A stretch of DNA of 38,674 nt, taken from positions 1 to 38,674 of the forward strand of contig CANHIG010000005.1 of NCBI GenBank assembly GCA_947461105.1, given 5' to 3'. The position numbers were made by a program, and so were the translations under genes. Shown in pieces: positions 28,577-38,674 of this stretch (position 1 is the stretch's first letter; every line of letters starts with the position of its first letter). The notes under the pieces are model-generated. The model worked only from the letters and a program-made list of their open reading frames with translations. It was not told where the DNA came from and did no database searches. The stretch is from Bacteroidota bacterium (lineage in GTDB: Bacteria; Bacteroidota; Bacteroidia; Chitinophagales; LD1).

Positions 28577-29635
28577 TTAGCCTAAACCAATAATTCCGAG
28601 TCCTGTAAGCACAATATTAATTATAGCCAGAGGAATTAATATTTTCCATCCTAGATTCATGAGTTGATCATATCTGAAACGCGGAAGCGTCCATCTCACC
28701 CACATGAAAAAGAATATAAAGAAGAATATTTTAGCAAATAACACAGCTACACCTATTGCTGCTGCAACGTTATAATCAATAGAATTTGCCACGTAATCCT
28801 GAAAAGGATAATTATAGCCTCCAAAGAAAAGCGTAGAAATAATAGTAGAAGAAATGAACATGTTTACATATTCCGAAAACAAGAAAAACCCAAGCTTCAT
28901 GGAAGAGTATTCTGTGTGGTAACCTCCGACCAACTCACTCTCGCACTCCGGCAAATCAAAAGGAGTACGGTTTGTTTCCGCAAACGCACAAATCAGGAAA
29001 ATAAGAAAGGCAATAGGTTGCTTGAATACTAGCCATGAAAAGAATGGAAATTTCCCGTTCCAGTCAATAAATCCATTTTGATAATTAGCGATATCTTTTA
29101 AACTCAATGAACCAACTACCATGAGTACTGCTATAATCGAAAGCCCCATAGCAACCTCATAAGAAATCATTTGTGAAGAAGCGCGAACTGCTCCAAGGAG
29201 AGAAAATTTATTATTGGATGCCCATCCTCCAATCATAATTCCATATACACCGATAGAAATAACACCAAAAACATAAAGAATGGCAATATTAATATCAGCC
29301 ACTTGCAAGTCAATGTTGTATCCAAAAAGATTAATTGGTTTTCCCCATGGAATCACAGCGCTTGTCATCAAAGCTGTTGTCATGGCAATACCTGGCCCTA
29401 AAATAAACAGAAACTTGTTTGGCGTATTAGGGATAAAATCTTCTTTAGTAAACATTTTTACACCATCGGCCAATGGTTGAAGTAAACCGCCAGGGCCAGC
29501 TCTATTAGGGCCTAATCTATCCTGAAAATAGGCTGCAATAACTCGCTCTGCAAATGTAGAGTACAATGCTATAAACATGGTAATCCCAAAAATCACCAGT
29601 ATCAAAATCAATTTTATAATTAGGGTTGTTGCCAT
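28577..29635 (-). CDS. nuoH: NADH-quinone oxidoreductase subunit H
   Basis: FAERVIAAYFQDRLGPNRAGPGGLLQPLADGVKMFTKED; AFAETNRTPFDLPECESELVGGYHTEYSSM. Confidence 0.97.
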   Translation of the reverse strand: MATTLIIKLILILVIFGITMFIALYSTFAERVIAAYFQDRLGPNRAGPGGLLQPLADGVKMFTKEDFIPNTPNKFLFILGPGIAMTTALMTSAVIPWGKPINLFGYNIDLQVADINIAILYVFGVISIGVYGIMIGGWASNNKFSLLGAVRASSQMISYEVAMGLSIIAVLMVVGSLSLKDIANYQNGFIDWNGKFPFFSWLVFKQPIAFLIFLICAFAETNRTPFDLPECESELVGGYHTEYSSMKLGFFLFSEYVNMFISSTIISTLFFGGYNYPFQDYVANSIDYNVAAAIGVAVLFAKIFFFIFFFMWVRWTLPRFRYDQLMNLGWKILIPLAIINIVLTGLGIIGLG

Positions 29636-29644
29636 TTTTGTTTT

Positions 29645-30652
29645 CTATTTTGGATTTACCATGCTCAATGATATTCTGTCTTGCTCTCTGCCTGTCAATA
29701 GAAATTTATCATCAGTATCGAATTCAACAGGCTGAAGTTTTTGAGTATAGTTATTCTGATTAATTACTGAATACTTCGCAAATTTTCTCGGTCCATCTAT
29801 AATCCAGGCTGCTTTATCTTTCTTCTCAAAACGGCAAGTGTTACAGATAAACTCCTCTACTTCATTGTATTCATCTTTTCTGGCACTTACTCTCAACACA
29901 TCATTGCCAAAGGTATAAAGCGTTACTTTTCCGCAACATTTATCGCAATCTCTGTGTGCATCTATAGGCTTGGTAAACCAAACTCTCGATGAAAAACGAA
30001 AAGTTTTATCCGTTAACGCACCTACTGGGCAAACATCTATCATGTTGCCACTAAACTCATTGTCGACTGAGTTTTGTATATAAGTAGATATTTCAGCATG
30101 GTCGCCACGATTGATGATTCCATGACAACGTCCGGGAGTTAACTGGTCTGCAACATAAGTGCAACGATAACACAAAATACAACGAGTCATGTGGAGTTGA
30201 ATCTTATCGCCAATATCTATCTTTTCAAATTCTCTTCTATCCTCTTTATAACGTGTTGCTTCCTTGCCATGTTTAAAACCAAGATTCTGCAAATCGCACT
30301 CTCCTGCCTGATCGCAAATCGGGCAATCTAGCGGGTGATTCATTAGCAAAAATTCCACTACTCCATTTCGCGCATCAATAACTCGTGGCGAAGTCAGGTT
30401 TTTCACCTCCATGCCATCCATCACCTGAGTACAACATGAAGCTACAAGCTTAGGCATTGGAGTGGGGTTAGCATCTGATCCCTTAGAAACTTCCACGAGA
30501 CACACACGGCATTTACCTCCGCTGCCTTGCAGCTTTGAATAATAGCACATGGCTGGCGGTACCAAATCGCCACCAATTTGCCTTGCAGCATTCAATATGG
30601 TGGTTCCTGGTTCTACTTCTACGGGTGTTCCGTCTATCGTTACTTTTGGCAT
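29645..30652 (-). CDS. nuoG: NADH-quinone oxidoreductase subunit G, short form (Fe-S cluster part only)
   Basis: MCYYSKLQGSGGKCRVCLVEV; HPLDCPICDQAGECDLQN; CILCYRCTYVADQLT; 335 aa, no long molybdopterin-type domain. Confidence 0.9.
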   Translation of the reverse strand: MPKVTIDGTPVEVEPGTTILNAARQIGGDLVPPAMCYYSKLQGSGGKCRVCLVEVSKGSDANPTPMPKLVASCCTQVMDGMEVKNLTSPRVIDARNGVVEFLLMNHPLDCPICDQAGECDLQNLGFKHGKEATRYKEDRREFEKIDIGDKIQLHMTRCILCYRCTYVADQLTPGRCHGIINRGDHAEISTYIQNSVDNEFSGNMIDVCPVGALTDKTFRFSSRVWFTKPIDAHRDCDKCCGKVTLYTFGNDVLRVSARKDEYNEVEEFICNTCRFEKKDKAAWIIDGPRKFAKYSVINQNNYTQKLQPVEFDTDDKFLLTGREQDRISLSMVNPK

Positions 30653-30662
30653 AGCAAATAAT

Positions 30663-32033
30663 TTATACTAATACTTCTTCTTTCATCAATAAATGCTTCA
30701 CCTTTTCCCATGGCTCAGCTACAAAATGCTCGCGATTTTTAATCTTCTCTGGGAACTTCACATGAAACTCAAACTCATCGCGGAAATGACGAATGGCAGC
30801 AGCCACAGGCCAAGCAGCAGCATCACCAAGAGGGCAAATCGTATTGCCTTCAATTTTGCGTTGAATGTCCCAAAGCACATCTATATCTTCCATAGATCCA
30901 TAGCCATTCTCTAAGCGCCAAAGGATTTTCTCCATCCAGCCAGTTCCTTCTCTGCAAGGCGAACACTGTCCGCAGCTTTCATGATGATAAAAGCGTGCAA
31001 AATTCCAGGTATTTCTAACAACACAGGCTCTGTCATCATAAACAATAAAACCTCCGGAACCAATCATAGAACCTGTTGCAAAACCACCATCAGCCATGCT
31101 TTCATAAGTCATGAGCCTGTCTTCGCCTTTTGCTGTTTTAAACAATAAATTGGCAGGCAGAATAGGCACAGAAGAACCTCCAGGCACACAAGCTTTTAAC
31201 GGACGCTCAGATTCCATACCTCCGCAATATTCATCACTGTTTACAAATTCATCAACCGTAATGCTCAATTCAATTTCATACACTCCCGGTTTTCTGATAT
31301 TTCCCGATGCAGATATCAATTTTGTTCCGGTAGATTTTCCGATACCAATTTTAGCATATTCTTCACCTCCGTTATTCAAAATCCAAGGAATTACAGCAAT
31401 AGATTCTACATTATTTACCACAGTAGGATTGCCCCAAAGCCCGCTCACTGCAGGAAACGGTGGTTTGATACGAGGATTGCCGCGTTTGCCTTCGAGGCTT
31501 TCAATCAAAGCAGTTTCTTCTCCGCAAATATATGCTCCTGCACCGCAGGTAACATGTAAATCTAAATCATAACCGGAACCTTTTATATTTTTCCCCAACC
31601 ATCCATTTGCATAAGCTTCATTTATAGCACGTTCCAAAATTCGGTACACCCACATGTATTCCCCACGAATATAGATATAGGAAAGATGGGCTTCAAGTGC
31701 GAAACTAGAAGTAATCATACCCTCAATCAAAAGGTGAGGTGTTTTTTCCATCAAAAATCTATCTTTAAATGTACCCGGCTCAGACTCATCAGCATTACAA
31801 ACCAGATGACGGGGACGACCGCTTTTTTTGTCAATAAAACTCCATTTTAACCCGGTCGGAAAACCAGCTCCTCCCCTACCTCTAAGCCCACTTTTTTTGA
31901 CCTCCTCCACAATATCGTTGGGAGCCATTTTCAGTGCCTTCTCCACAGAAGAATAACCTCCCACTTTTCGATAAGCTTCGTATCCCTGAATTCCGGGAAT
32001 ATCTATATGTTCTAAAAGTATTTTTTTACCCAT
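30663..32033 (-). CDS. nuoF: NADH-quinone oxidoreductase subunit F
   Basis: GLRGRGGAGFPTGLKWSF, CNADESEPGTFKDR, GAGAYICGEETALIESLEGKRGNPR, ESCGQCSPCREGTGWM. Confidence 0.97.
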   Translation of the reverse strand: MGKKILLEHIDIPGIQGYEAYRKVGGYSSVEKALKMAPNDIVEEVKKSGLRGRGGAGFPTGLKWSFIDKKSGRPRHLVCNADESEPGTFKDRFLMEKTPHLLIEGMITSSFALEAHLSYIYIRGEYMWVYRILERAINEAYANGWLGKNIKGSGYDLDLHVTCGAGAYICGEETALIESLEGKRGNPRIKPPFPAVSGLWGNPTVVNNVESIAVIPWILNNGGEEYAKIGIGKSTGTKLISASGNIRKPGVYEIELSITVDEFVNSDEYCGGMESERPLKACVPGGSSVPILPANLLFKTAKGEDRLMTYESMADGGFATGSMIGSGGFIVYDDRACVVRNTWNFARFYHHESCGQCSPCREGTGWMEKILWRLENGYGSMEDIDVLWDIQRKIEGNTICPLGDAAAWPVAAAIRHFRDEFEFHVKFPEKIKNREHFVAEPWEKVKHLLMKEEVLV

Positions 32034-32130
32034 TGTATAAAGTCATTTGAATGCCCTAAAATCCACAAATTAGGTTCAATAATAGGAAAGATTTTTCTGA
32101 ATATCTGTATGATTTCCACAATGTTTATTT

Positions 32131-33753
32131 CTAAATAAAAAGCTTCCTAACCGTCTGCATCTCAATATCTTGAAGCGGCTTTAAGGGTTGATAATTCATT
32201 TCATTGATTTTTATAAAAGTTCCTGAAGTTTTATCCATTTTAAAAAGCCTTGCCTTGCCTGATGTTCTATCATAATCACACATATAAGTCTGCCTGTTCG
32301 TATCCATCGTAGCGATATTAAAATCCTCTTGCTTAATTATGTCAAGTGTTTTGCCATAATAATTGAAAATCATTTTACTGTCTGACACAGGTTGCTTGAA
32401 AATAAAATCAATTCCTAAAACCATCACAGAATTATTTTCTACAGGATTTAAAAGACCATGCTTTATGGCTGAATAAAAGTTTTGAGCAGGGATGCTCTGT
32501 TCTGTATTCTTTGCTTTTATCATACAGCAATTAAGCAAGAATGTGCTTATGCCAATGATAATACAAATCGAAATAATAGAAACTTTAGCAGCATTATAAT
32601 GCAGAATTTTTGCAATCGGAAAAGCATTCAATATCTCAGTCAATACGATTGTAAGCCCAAAAATCTGGAAATAAACAGGAAGATAAGCAATCCCAAGTCT
32701 CAGCTCACTTTGATACTTCACAGAAACCATTAATATCATAGCGGGGACAAACAAAAATACCAGACCGATAAAAAAATTATCAAGTTGAAAAGAACCGCTG
32801 CCCCATTTCTGGTTTTGGGTATTGAACAGGAGAAGCCCTCCCAAACAAAGCATTACTAATGCAATAAATAGCACAAGAGGATTACTGAGCTGTAAGAAAA
32901 GCACTTCCGGTATAGCGTACACTTTATAAAAATTTGACAACGGAAGTGTTGAAAACATCTGACATATGAAAACGTTTCTCATGCCTTCTGCATTAAAACT
33001 CATCTCTGTTCCTATATAAGATAGTGTGGAATTTTCTCTAATAATTTTTAATGTAACAAAATAAAGAATGGGTAAAAGCAAGAGTGGGGCAAGTTGAAAC
33101 ATTCGCTGCCTAAGTTTCTTGAAATGGAAAACTATCAACCCATAAAAAACCAGAAAAGGAACAATCCCAATCTCAGTAATTAAAAGAGCCATAGTAGCAA
33201 ATACAAATGCGCCAGCTAATTTAAAGATAGATTTAGAGTCAATATAATACAGAAACAAACCAACCGCAAGTAGTGAAAAAGCAGTTGCAATAGGATACAT
33301 TGCATTTAAAGAGGTGAAAGGGTCGTGATGAGAAATTTGAAATTGAAAGAGCATTCCTAAAAGCATCAATGAAAGCCCTGTTAGATTTCCCATCTTTGAC
33401 TTTTGAAGAAAATATACAAACGACAATACAGCAAAAACATTAGCGGTGTAAACCAATAATTTGTATTGCAGGATAGAATGGGATAGCCAATAAATTCCAA
33501 CAAATAAGTAAAAAGAAAGAGGCGTGAATCTGCCTATTTTCAGCCATTTCGTAATTTCTCCATTGCTGTAGCCTATCATCTTGCTGAATGTGAAATCAGG
33601 AATAGATTTCAGCAACTGATAATTCATTAAATCATCAGAATATAATCCGGAACATATAATTGGGGATAACAAAAGAGCTAAAAAAGCAAATGCTAAAACA
33701 GGGAAAAGATGCTTATGTAAAAAGTAAAATAATTTTGCCTTTATCAGCATCAA
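32131..33753 (-). CDS. Polytopic membrane protein, GT-C glycosyltransferase-like, inserted between nuoE and nuoF
   Basis: Roughly ten hydrophobic stretches by eye; acidic YSDD motif just after the first TM as in GT-C enzymes; start lies 3 nt after the nuoE stop (TAATTGATG). Confidence 0.6.
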   Translation of the reverse strand: MMLIKAKLFYFLHKHLFPVLAFAFLALLLSPIICSGLYSDDLMNYQLLKSIPDFTFSKMIGYSNGEITKWLKIGRFTPLSFYLFVGIYWLSHSILQYKLLVYTANVFAVLSFVYFLQKSKMGNLTGLSLMLLGMLFQFQISHHDPFTSLNAMYPIATAFSLLAVGLFLYYIDSKSIFKLAGAFVFATMALLITEIGIVPFLVFYGLIVFHFKKLRQRMFQLAPLLLLPILYFVTLKIIRENSTLSYIGTEMSFNAEGMRNVFICQMFSTLPLSNFYKVYAIPEVLFLQLSNPLVLFIALVMLCLGGLLLFNTQNQKWGSGSFQLDNFFIGLVFLFVPAMILMVSVKYQSELRLGIAYLPVYFQIFGLTIVLTEILNAFPIAKILHYNAAKVSIISICIIIGISTFLLNCCMIKAKNTEQSIPAQNFYSAIKHGLLNPVENNSVMVLGIDFIFKQPVSDSKMIFNYYGKTLDIIKQEDFNIATMDTNRQTYMCDYDRTSGKARLFKMDKTSGTFIKINEMNYQPLKPLQDIEMQTVRKLFI

Positions 33754-34269
33754 TTATACTTTACTTATCATTTCCACTTTCCCTGCCTTGCAATCTTCAA
33801 TAAGCTTATCTATTTTTTCAGGAGTAAGAAACTCATGAAAATAATCGCCCAATTGAAGCATTGGTGCATAACCACAAGCGCCAAGGCACTCCACTCCTTT
33901 CACGGCAAACATTCCATCTGCTGTAACCTGACCTTGCTCCACACCCAACTTTTTGCAGGTGTAGTCCATAAGATTCTCAACTCCCTTTTGACAGCATGGT
34001 GAGGTGTGGCAAAACTCAAGCATATACTTTCCAATAGGCTTATGGTTATACATGCTGTAAAAAGTAGCTACTTCATATACCTCAATCGGTTTGATAGAAA
34101 GTATTTCTGCAATCTTATCCATCAAAGGCACAGTAAGCACATGATTATTTTCATCCTGTACTTCATGAAGAATAGTCAACAATGCAGACTTCTTTTTATC
34201 TTCAGGAAAACGGCTGATAAGCACATTTATCCTCTCATTCAATCTCTCTGAAAATTTGATTTCACTCAT
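33754..34269 (-). CDS. nuoE: NADH-quinone oxidoreductase subunit E
   Basis: VYEVATFYSMYNHKPIGKYMLEFCHTSPCCQKG; VECLGACGYAPMLQLGDYFHEFLTPEKID. Confidence 0.96.
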   Translation of the reverse strand: MSEIKFSERLNERINVLISRFPEDKKKSALLTILHEVQDENNHVLTVPLMDKIAEILSIKPIEVYEVATFYSMYNHKPIGKYMLEFCHTSPCCQKGVENLMDYTCKKLGVEQGQVTADGMFAVKGVECLGACGYAPMLQLGDYFHEFLTPEKIDKLIEDCKAGKVEMISKV

Positions 34270-34290
34270 TTTGTTGAAGTTTCTGTTTAT

Positions 34291-35529
34291 TTAAGCATCT
34301 AACTCGCCAGCTATCACGTTCATGGAACTCATGATTAATATTGCATCTGACAAATATCCACCTTTAATCATTTCTGTAAATGCCTGATAGTATATAAAGC
34401 ATGGTCTTCTGAAGTGTAAACGATAAGGCACACGGCTTCCATTGCTCACTAAATAAAAGCCCAGCTCGCCATTACCACCTTCCACACAATGATATACTTC
34501 TCCAACTGGAACAGGAATCTCGCCCATCACAATTTTGAAATGATAAATCAATGCCTCCATGCTGCTATACACTTCCTGTTTTGGCGGCAGATAGTAATCT
34601 GGCACATCTGCATGATAAGGGCCTTCAGGCATTTTTTCTAATGCTTGCCTGATTATTCTCAAGCTCTGTCTTACTTCTTCCTGACGAACCATGTAGCGAT
34701 CATAGGTATCCCCTGCAGTTCCAACAGGAACATCAAATTCGAAATCCTCATAAGAAGAATATGGATTCATCTTTCGAATATCATAATCAACGCCAGCTGC
34801 CCTCAAGTTTGGTCCTGTAAAACCATAACTAATTGCTTTTTCAGCAGATATAGCACCTGTATGCAGACAACGATTCATGAAAATTGTATTTCGGGTCAAT
34901 AGCTGATCAAACTCTTCCCATTTAGCAGGAAAAGTTTCCATAAACTTATGAATCTTAGCCCATACAGCTGGAGACCAATCGCGCTCCCATCCACCGATTC
35001 TACCCATATTTGTAGTGAGTCTCGCTCCGCAAATCTCTTCATAAATTTCATACACCTCTTCACGTGCTTGAAAAATATGAAGGAAGCCTGTAAATGCGCC
35101 TGAGTCAACTCCCAAAATTGAGTTGCAAATCAAGTGATCCGTGATTCTGGCAAGTTCCATAACTATCACGCGCATGTATTGTACCCGCTTTGGAACTTCT
35201 ACTCCTAGCAACTTCTCTAGTGTCATCCACCAACCCATGTTGTTGATTGGTGATGAGCAATAGTTCATCCTGTCTGTTAAAGGAGTTATCTGATAAAACG
35301 GTCTGTTTTCTGCAATTTTTTCAAACGCACGGTGAATGTATCCAACAGTTTGCTCTGCATCCACAATTTTCTCACCATCCATCAAAAGTACATTCTGGAA
35401 AATTCCATGTGTAGCAGGATGTGTTGGCCCAAGGTTAAGAATTGAAAGCTCACTTCCATCCTCATTTTCCTTTTCCTTGATGAGTTCGTTATATCTCTTT
35501 TGAATTACATCAGAAGTTGCTATTGACAT
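34291..35529 (-). CDS. nuoD: NADH-quinone oxidoreductase subunit D
   Basis: [57 protein letters not shown]-terminal VIAGELDA. Confidence 0.97.
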   Translation of the reverse strand: MSIATSDVIQKRYNELIKEKENEDGSELSILNLGPTHPATHGIFQNVLLMDGEKIVDAEQTVGYIHRAFEKIAENRPFYQITPLTDRMNYCSSPINNMGWWMTLEKLLGVEVPKRVQYMRVIVMELARITDHLICNSILGVDSGAFTGFLHIFQAREEVYEIYEEICGARLTTNMGRIGGWERDWSPAVWAKIHKFMETFPAKWEEFDQLLTRNTIFMNRCLHTGAISAEKAISYGFTGPNLRAAGVDYDIRKMNPYSSYEDFEFDVPVGTAGDTYDRYMVRQEEVRQSLRIIRQALEKMPEGPYHADVPDYYLPPKQEVYSSMEALIYHFKIVMGEIPVPVGEVYHCVEGGNGELGFYLVSNGSRVPYRLHFRRPCFIYYQAFTEMIKGGYLSDAILIMSSMNVIAGELDA

Positions 35530-36059
35530 CAGTTCAAATTTTGGTTTAATGGAACACGTCCAAAATATCTATCGTCCTTATCTGTTCTGCCCTGATCCTC
35601 TAATGGAAACTCTTTGCGCATCGGGAAAGAAACCATTTCATCCATATTCAAAATACGTTTTAAATCGGGATGATTTTTGAAAATAATCCCATAGAAGTCA
35701 TAAGTCTCGCGCTCTTGCCAGTTTGCTGAAGAAAATAAATCTACCATAGAATCTACTTCAGGATTTTCGCCATCCAAATACACTTTTACTCTCACTCGAA
35801 CATTATCTAACCAATTATGCAAGTGATAAATTACTGATAATTGACGCTCTTTCTCATTTTCAGGGAAATGTGCTCCACAAAGATCTGTCATAAAGTTGAA
35901 ACGCAAGGTTGCATCATCTTTCAAAAAATGAATAAGCTCATGTGCACTGCCAGCAGTTACCTCAAAAGTCAATAAACCCCAAGGCTCATCAAATGCTGAA
36001 ACTTTATCTGCAAATTTTGCAATAAGCAATTCCTTTATGGTGTTGTTATCTAATGCCAT
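35529..36059 (-). CDS. nuoC: NADH-quinone oxidoreductase subunit C
   Basis: SANWQERETYDFYGIIFKNHPDLKRILNMDEMVSFPMRKEFPLEDQGR. Confidence 0.95.
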   Translation of the reverse strand: MALDNNTIKELLIAKFADKVSAFDEPWGLLTFEVTAGSAHELIHFLKDDATLRFNFMTDLCGAHFPENEKERQLSVIYHLHNWLDNVRVRVKVYLDGENPEVDSMVDLFSSANWQERETYDFYGIIFKNHPDLKRILNMDEMVSFPMRKEFPLEDQGRTDKDDRYFGRVPLNQNLN

Positions 36060-36061
36060 AA

Positions 36062-36616
36062 TTATTGAACGTTAATTCCGTAAGAAGCCAATAGAGCCTT
36101 ATATTCTGGCGAGTTTCTCCGTGAAAACTTTTCGTTTTTCACTAACTCCTGCAGTTGCATCAAGCCGTCAATGATTTGTTCGGGACGTGGCGGGCAACCC
36201 GGCACATATACATCTACCGGAATCACCTTATCTATTCCCTGAAGTACAGAATAAGTATCGAACACTCCACCGGATGATGCACAAGCACCAACAGCAATAA
36301 CCCATCTCGGCTCGGCCATTTGTTCGTAAACCTGACGTAAAACTGGCCCCATTTTTTTTGCAATAGTTCCCATCACCATAAGCATATCAGCCTGACGAGG
36401 AGAGAAACTCGGACGCTCAGAACCAAATCGGGCAATGTCGTATGTAGAAGCCATAGTAGACATAAACTCTATGCCACAACATGAAGTGGCAAAAGGCAAT
36501 GGCCACAATGACTTCGAACGAGCAAGCCCAACAACTTGGTCAACGGTGGTGGCAAAAAAGCCTTCGCCTTCAATACCTTTTGGGGGGGCTTCTACCATTT
36601 TTATATCACTACTCAT
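36062..36616 (-). CDS. nuoB: NADH-quinone oxidoreductase subunit B
   Basis: [62 protein letters not shown]. Confidence 0.97.
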   Translation of the reverse strand: MSSDIKMVEAPPKGIEGEGFFATTVDQVVGLARSKSLWPLPFATSCCGIEFMSTMASTYDIARFGSERPSFSPRQADMLMVMGTIAKKMGPVLRQVYEQMAEPRWVIAVGACASSGGVFDTYSVLQGIDKVIPVDVYVPGCPPRPEQIIDGLMQLQELVKNEKFSRRNSPEYKALLASYGINVQ

Positions 36617-36645
36617 TTATCGCGTTTTAATTCAAATTAGTGAAA

Positions 36646-37011
36646 TTACTCCCACTCCAATGCTTTCTTTTTGATAATGTAAAAAAAGCCCACTAACAAT
36701 AAGCCCATGAACAGGAACATCTTCAATAAACCGTCCATCCCCAAATCGCGGAAATTTACCGCCCATGGGTAAAGGAAGATGACCTCAACATCAAACAATA
36801 CAAACAAGATTGCAACTAGAAAATACTTCACAGAAAAAGGAATTCTGGCATTCCCATAAGACTCAATACCACACTCAAAATTGGCATCTTTTATCTGGGA
36901 CTTTCTTCTAGGTCCAATAAAATGAGATAGAAACAGCATAAGTGCCACAAAACCGGCAGCAAAAACCATCTGCATTATTATCGGCAAGTAATCAATATTG
37001 GTAGACTGCAT
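36646..37011 (-). CDS. nuoA: NADH-quinone oxidoreductase subunit A
   Basis: FECGIESYGNARIPFSVKYFLVAILFVLFDVEVIFLYPWAV. Confidence 0.96.
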   Translation of the reverse strand: MQSTNIDYLPIIMQMVFAAGFVALMLFLSHFIGPRRKSQIKDANFECGIESYGNARIPFSVKYFLVAILFVLFDVEVIFLYPWAVNFRDLGMDGLLKMFLFMGLLLVGFFYIIKKKALEWE

Positions 37012-37183
37012 ATTCGCTTAAATTATGGCAAAAATAATAGACCACACATATAAACCAACCCTTTTTATTCACAAATTGTTCAGGGGGCTCTTCTTTAAAA
37101 GATATTTTCAATGAATATAACTCATCATATATACAAGGCACTTAGAATAGGAAGATCGATCACAAAATAACAGAGATAAAAGA

Positions 37184-38674
37184 TTACTCCTTCACAATTC
37201 GCTTCACATCGAAAAAAGACTTGCCCTGGAGCTTCAATAAATAAACACCTTGATTGAGGTTCAAGGTATTTACAGCAACAAATTGATTGCTGTTATTGCT
37301 GAAAGAAACATCCTGACTTTGAATCAGCTTTCCGCTGAAATCAAAAATTGCTAATTGCAATTTTTCGTCCATTGGCTTACCCACATATACATTGAGTTCA
37401 CTAGAAAAAGGATTGGGAAATACATCTAAATCAGCAAGTAGATTATCATGATTATGATAGTTATATTTATTGGATAAAATCATATAGGCCACTGCCAAAT
37501 CAGGAATACCGTATCCAAAAGTATCATTAGGCATTTTAAATAAATGTGCGCTCTCCCGAATAGTTTCCATAATTTCTAAACCGGGAACATTGGGAAAGGC
37601 TTGTCTCAAACATGCTGCCCCACCTGCCAACACAGGACAGGAAAATGAGGTGCCGCTCCCGTTATAAATTTCACCGGCAGTATTATACACAGCTGTACCT
37701 ACACCTCTCGCACACACATCAGGTTTCACATGACCTGCGGCATTGGGTCCTTTACCGCTAAATTTCGCATACTGGCGCAATTCATTTACTGCGCCTACGG
37801 CCAATATACTGTCTGCATCTGCCGGAGTGCTGATAAAATACCATGAGTTTGCTCCTTCATTTCCAGCACTGTTGAGTACCACAATGCCTCCCCGTGCTGC
37901 CACATTAGCAGCTTTTGCAATAGGAGTGGTATTGCCGTCTAAATCGGCATAAGTGTGATTGGTAGTGGCATCATCAAACTGAGTATACCCTAAGGACGTA
38001 GAGAACACATCTGCACCACCGCTTTCTGCAAATTCTGCAGCAAAAACCCAATTGTATTCTTCTTCTAATGTCTCACTGGAACCTACTTCTGTCCTAAACA
38101 ACGCATAGTTAGCATTGGGCGCAGAACCTATCATTTTACCCGGTTGATTTGCCGCCATACACGAGAGGCATGAGGTGCCATGGCTGCCATCATCAAACAC
38201 ATTTGCATTCTGCGCTTCCAAATCCCAAGAGCCTTTGAAACGGGAAGTTTTAAATAATGAATCAAATCCGGCAAGACCATTAGCATTATAAAATCCGGCA
38301 TCAAAAACTGCTATATCCACCGAATCTCCTTTGTAACCCCTTTTATGGAGAAAATCTACATGAATCATCTGGTTCTGATTTGAAGATGCGCCATAATATT
38401 CATCTGGATTGAAATCCTTGAAATCTACATCAGTTAATACTTCAAATTTACTCTCTGATTTTCTTAATGAAGTAACTGGAGATTTCACCAATTCCACTTT
38501 AGACACAAAGCCAAGTGACGCAATGCGTTGTATAATAGTTGTATCAGAAGCGCTTATCAGTGAGCAATTCAGCCATTTTGAGGTCTTTATATTATGGACA
38601 CCAAAAGTAAGCAGCGAATCAGCATATAATTTTGAAACAGGTAAATCGCTCTCGAAAAAACCAATATGCTGTCT
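37184..38674 (-). CDS. S8 (subtilisin-like) serine peptidase with T9SS type A sorting domain; partial, 5' end beyond the window
   Basis: Triad motifs DIAVFDAGF, DDGSHGTSCLSC, NGSGTSFSCPVLAG; C-terminal VFPNPFSSELNVYV...NQGVYLLKLQGKSFFDVKRIVKE; reading frame stays open from 38506 to the window edge. Confidence 0.9.
   Translation of the reverse strand, partial: RQHIGFFESDLPVSKLYADSLLTFGVHNIKTSKWLNCSLISASDTTIIQRIASLGFVSKVELVKSPVTSLRKSESKFEVLTDVDFKDFNPDEYYGASSNQNQMIHVDFLHKRGYKGDSVDIAVFDAGFYNANGLAGFDSLFKTSRFKGSWDLEAQNANVFDDGSHGTSCLSCMAANQPGKMIGSAPNANYALFRTEVGSSETLEEEYNWVFAAEFAESGGADVFSTSLGYTQFDDATTNHTYADLDGNTTPIAKAANVAARGGIVVLNSAGNEGANSWYFISTPADADSILAVGAVNELRQYAKFSGKGPNAAGHVKPDVCARGVGTAVYNTAGEIYNGSGTSFSCPVLAGGAACLRQAFPNVPGLEIMETIRESAHLFKMPNDTFGYGIPDLAVAYMILSNKYNYHNHDNLLADLDVFPNPFSSELNVYVGKPMDEKLQLAIFDFSGKLIQSQDVSFSNNSNQFVAVNTLNLNQGVYLLKLQGKSFFDVKRIVKE

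Noticed and set aside
29645-30652. NuoG of 335 aa as a truncated or broken gene
   Set aside because: The ORF is complete with its Fe-S motifs, and a short NuoG form is, to my knowledge, usual in Bacteroidota
31111-31572. 153-aa plus-strand ORF opposite nuoF
   Set aside because: Antisense shadow ORF of a strongly conserved gene; no recognisable domain
35060-35076. parS-like sequence CTCTTCACGTGCTTGA
   Set aside because: Only the central TTCACGTG core fits TGTTTCACGTGAAACA; flanks mismatch and it lies inside nuoD coding sequence. No convincing parS was found by eye near parAB

Overview
The window is a 38.7 kb chromosomal segment from a Bacteroidota (Chitinophagales/Sphingobacteriales-like) bacterium. 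The evidence is T9SS C-terminal sorting domains, a CarboxypepD_reg/TonB receptor, the rpmB-rpmG-DUF4295-ftsY-rimO cluster, parA-parB-DUF5683, and a nuo operon with a short NuoG. Most of it is ordinary core genome. No CRISPR array, tRNA, rRNA or intact transposon was recognised. Regions worth a second look: (1) a nuo operon with a GT-C-like multi-TM protein tightly coupled between nuoE and nuoF, and with a dolichyl-P-sugar-synthase-like GT2, instead of nuoI-N, after nuoH; (2) a stand-alone C-terminal half of a CvfB-type RNA-binding protein next to a truncated group II intron that ends in a terminator-like hairpin; (3) a cluster of DnaA-box-like 9-mers upstream of parAB; (4) a homopolymer frameshift separating a secreted protein from its signal peptide; (5) a dispersed-repeat-like palindrome read as the N-terminus of a PspC ORF; (6) a hairpin-rich leader upstream of a symporter gene. 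All calls come from reading the sequence by eye; no database search was run. I found no clear evidence of a wholly new system. The glycosyltransferase pair inside nuo is the best candidate for unexplained biology.
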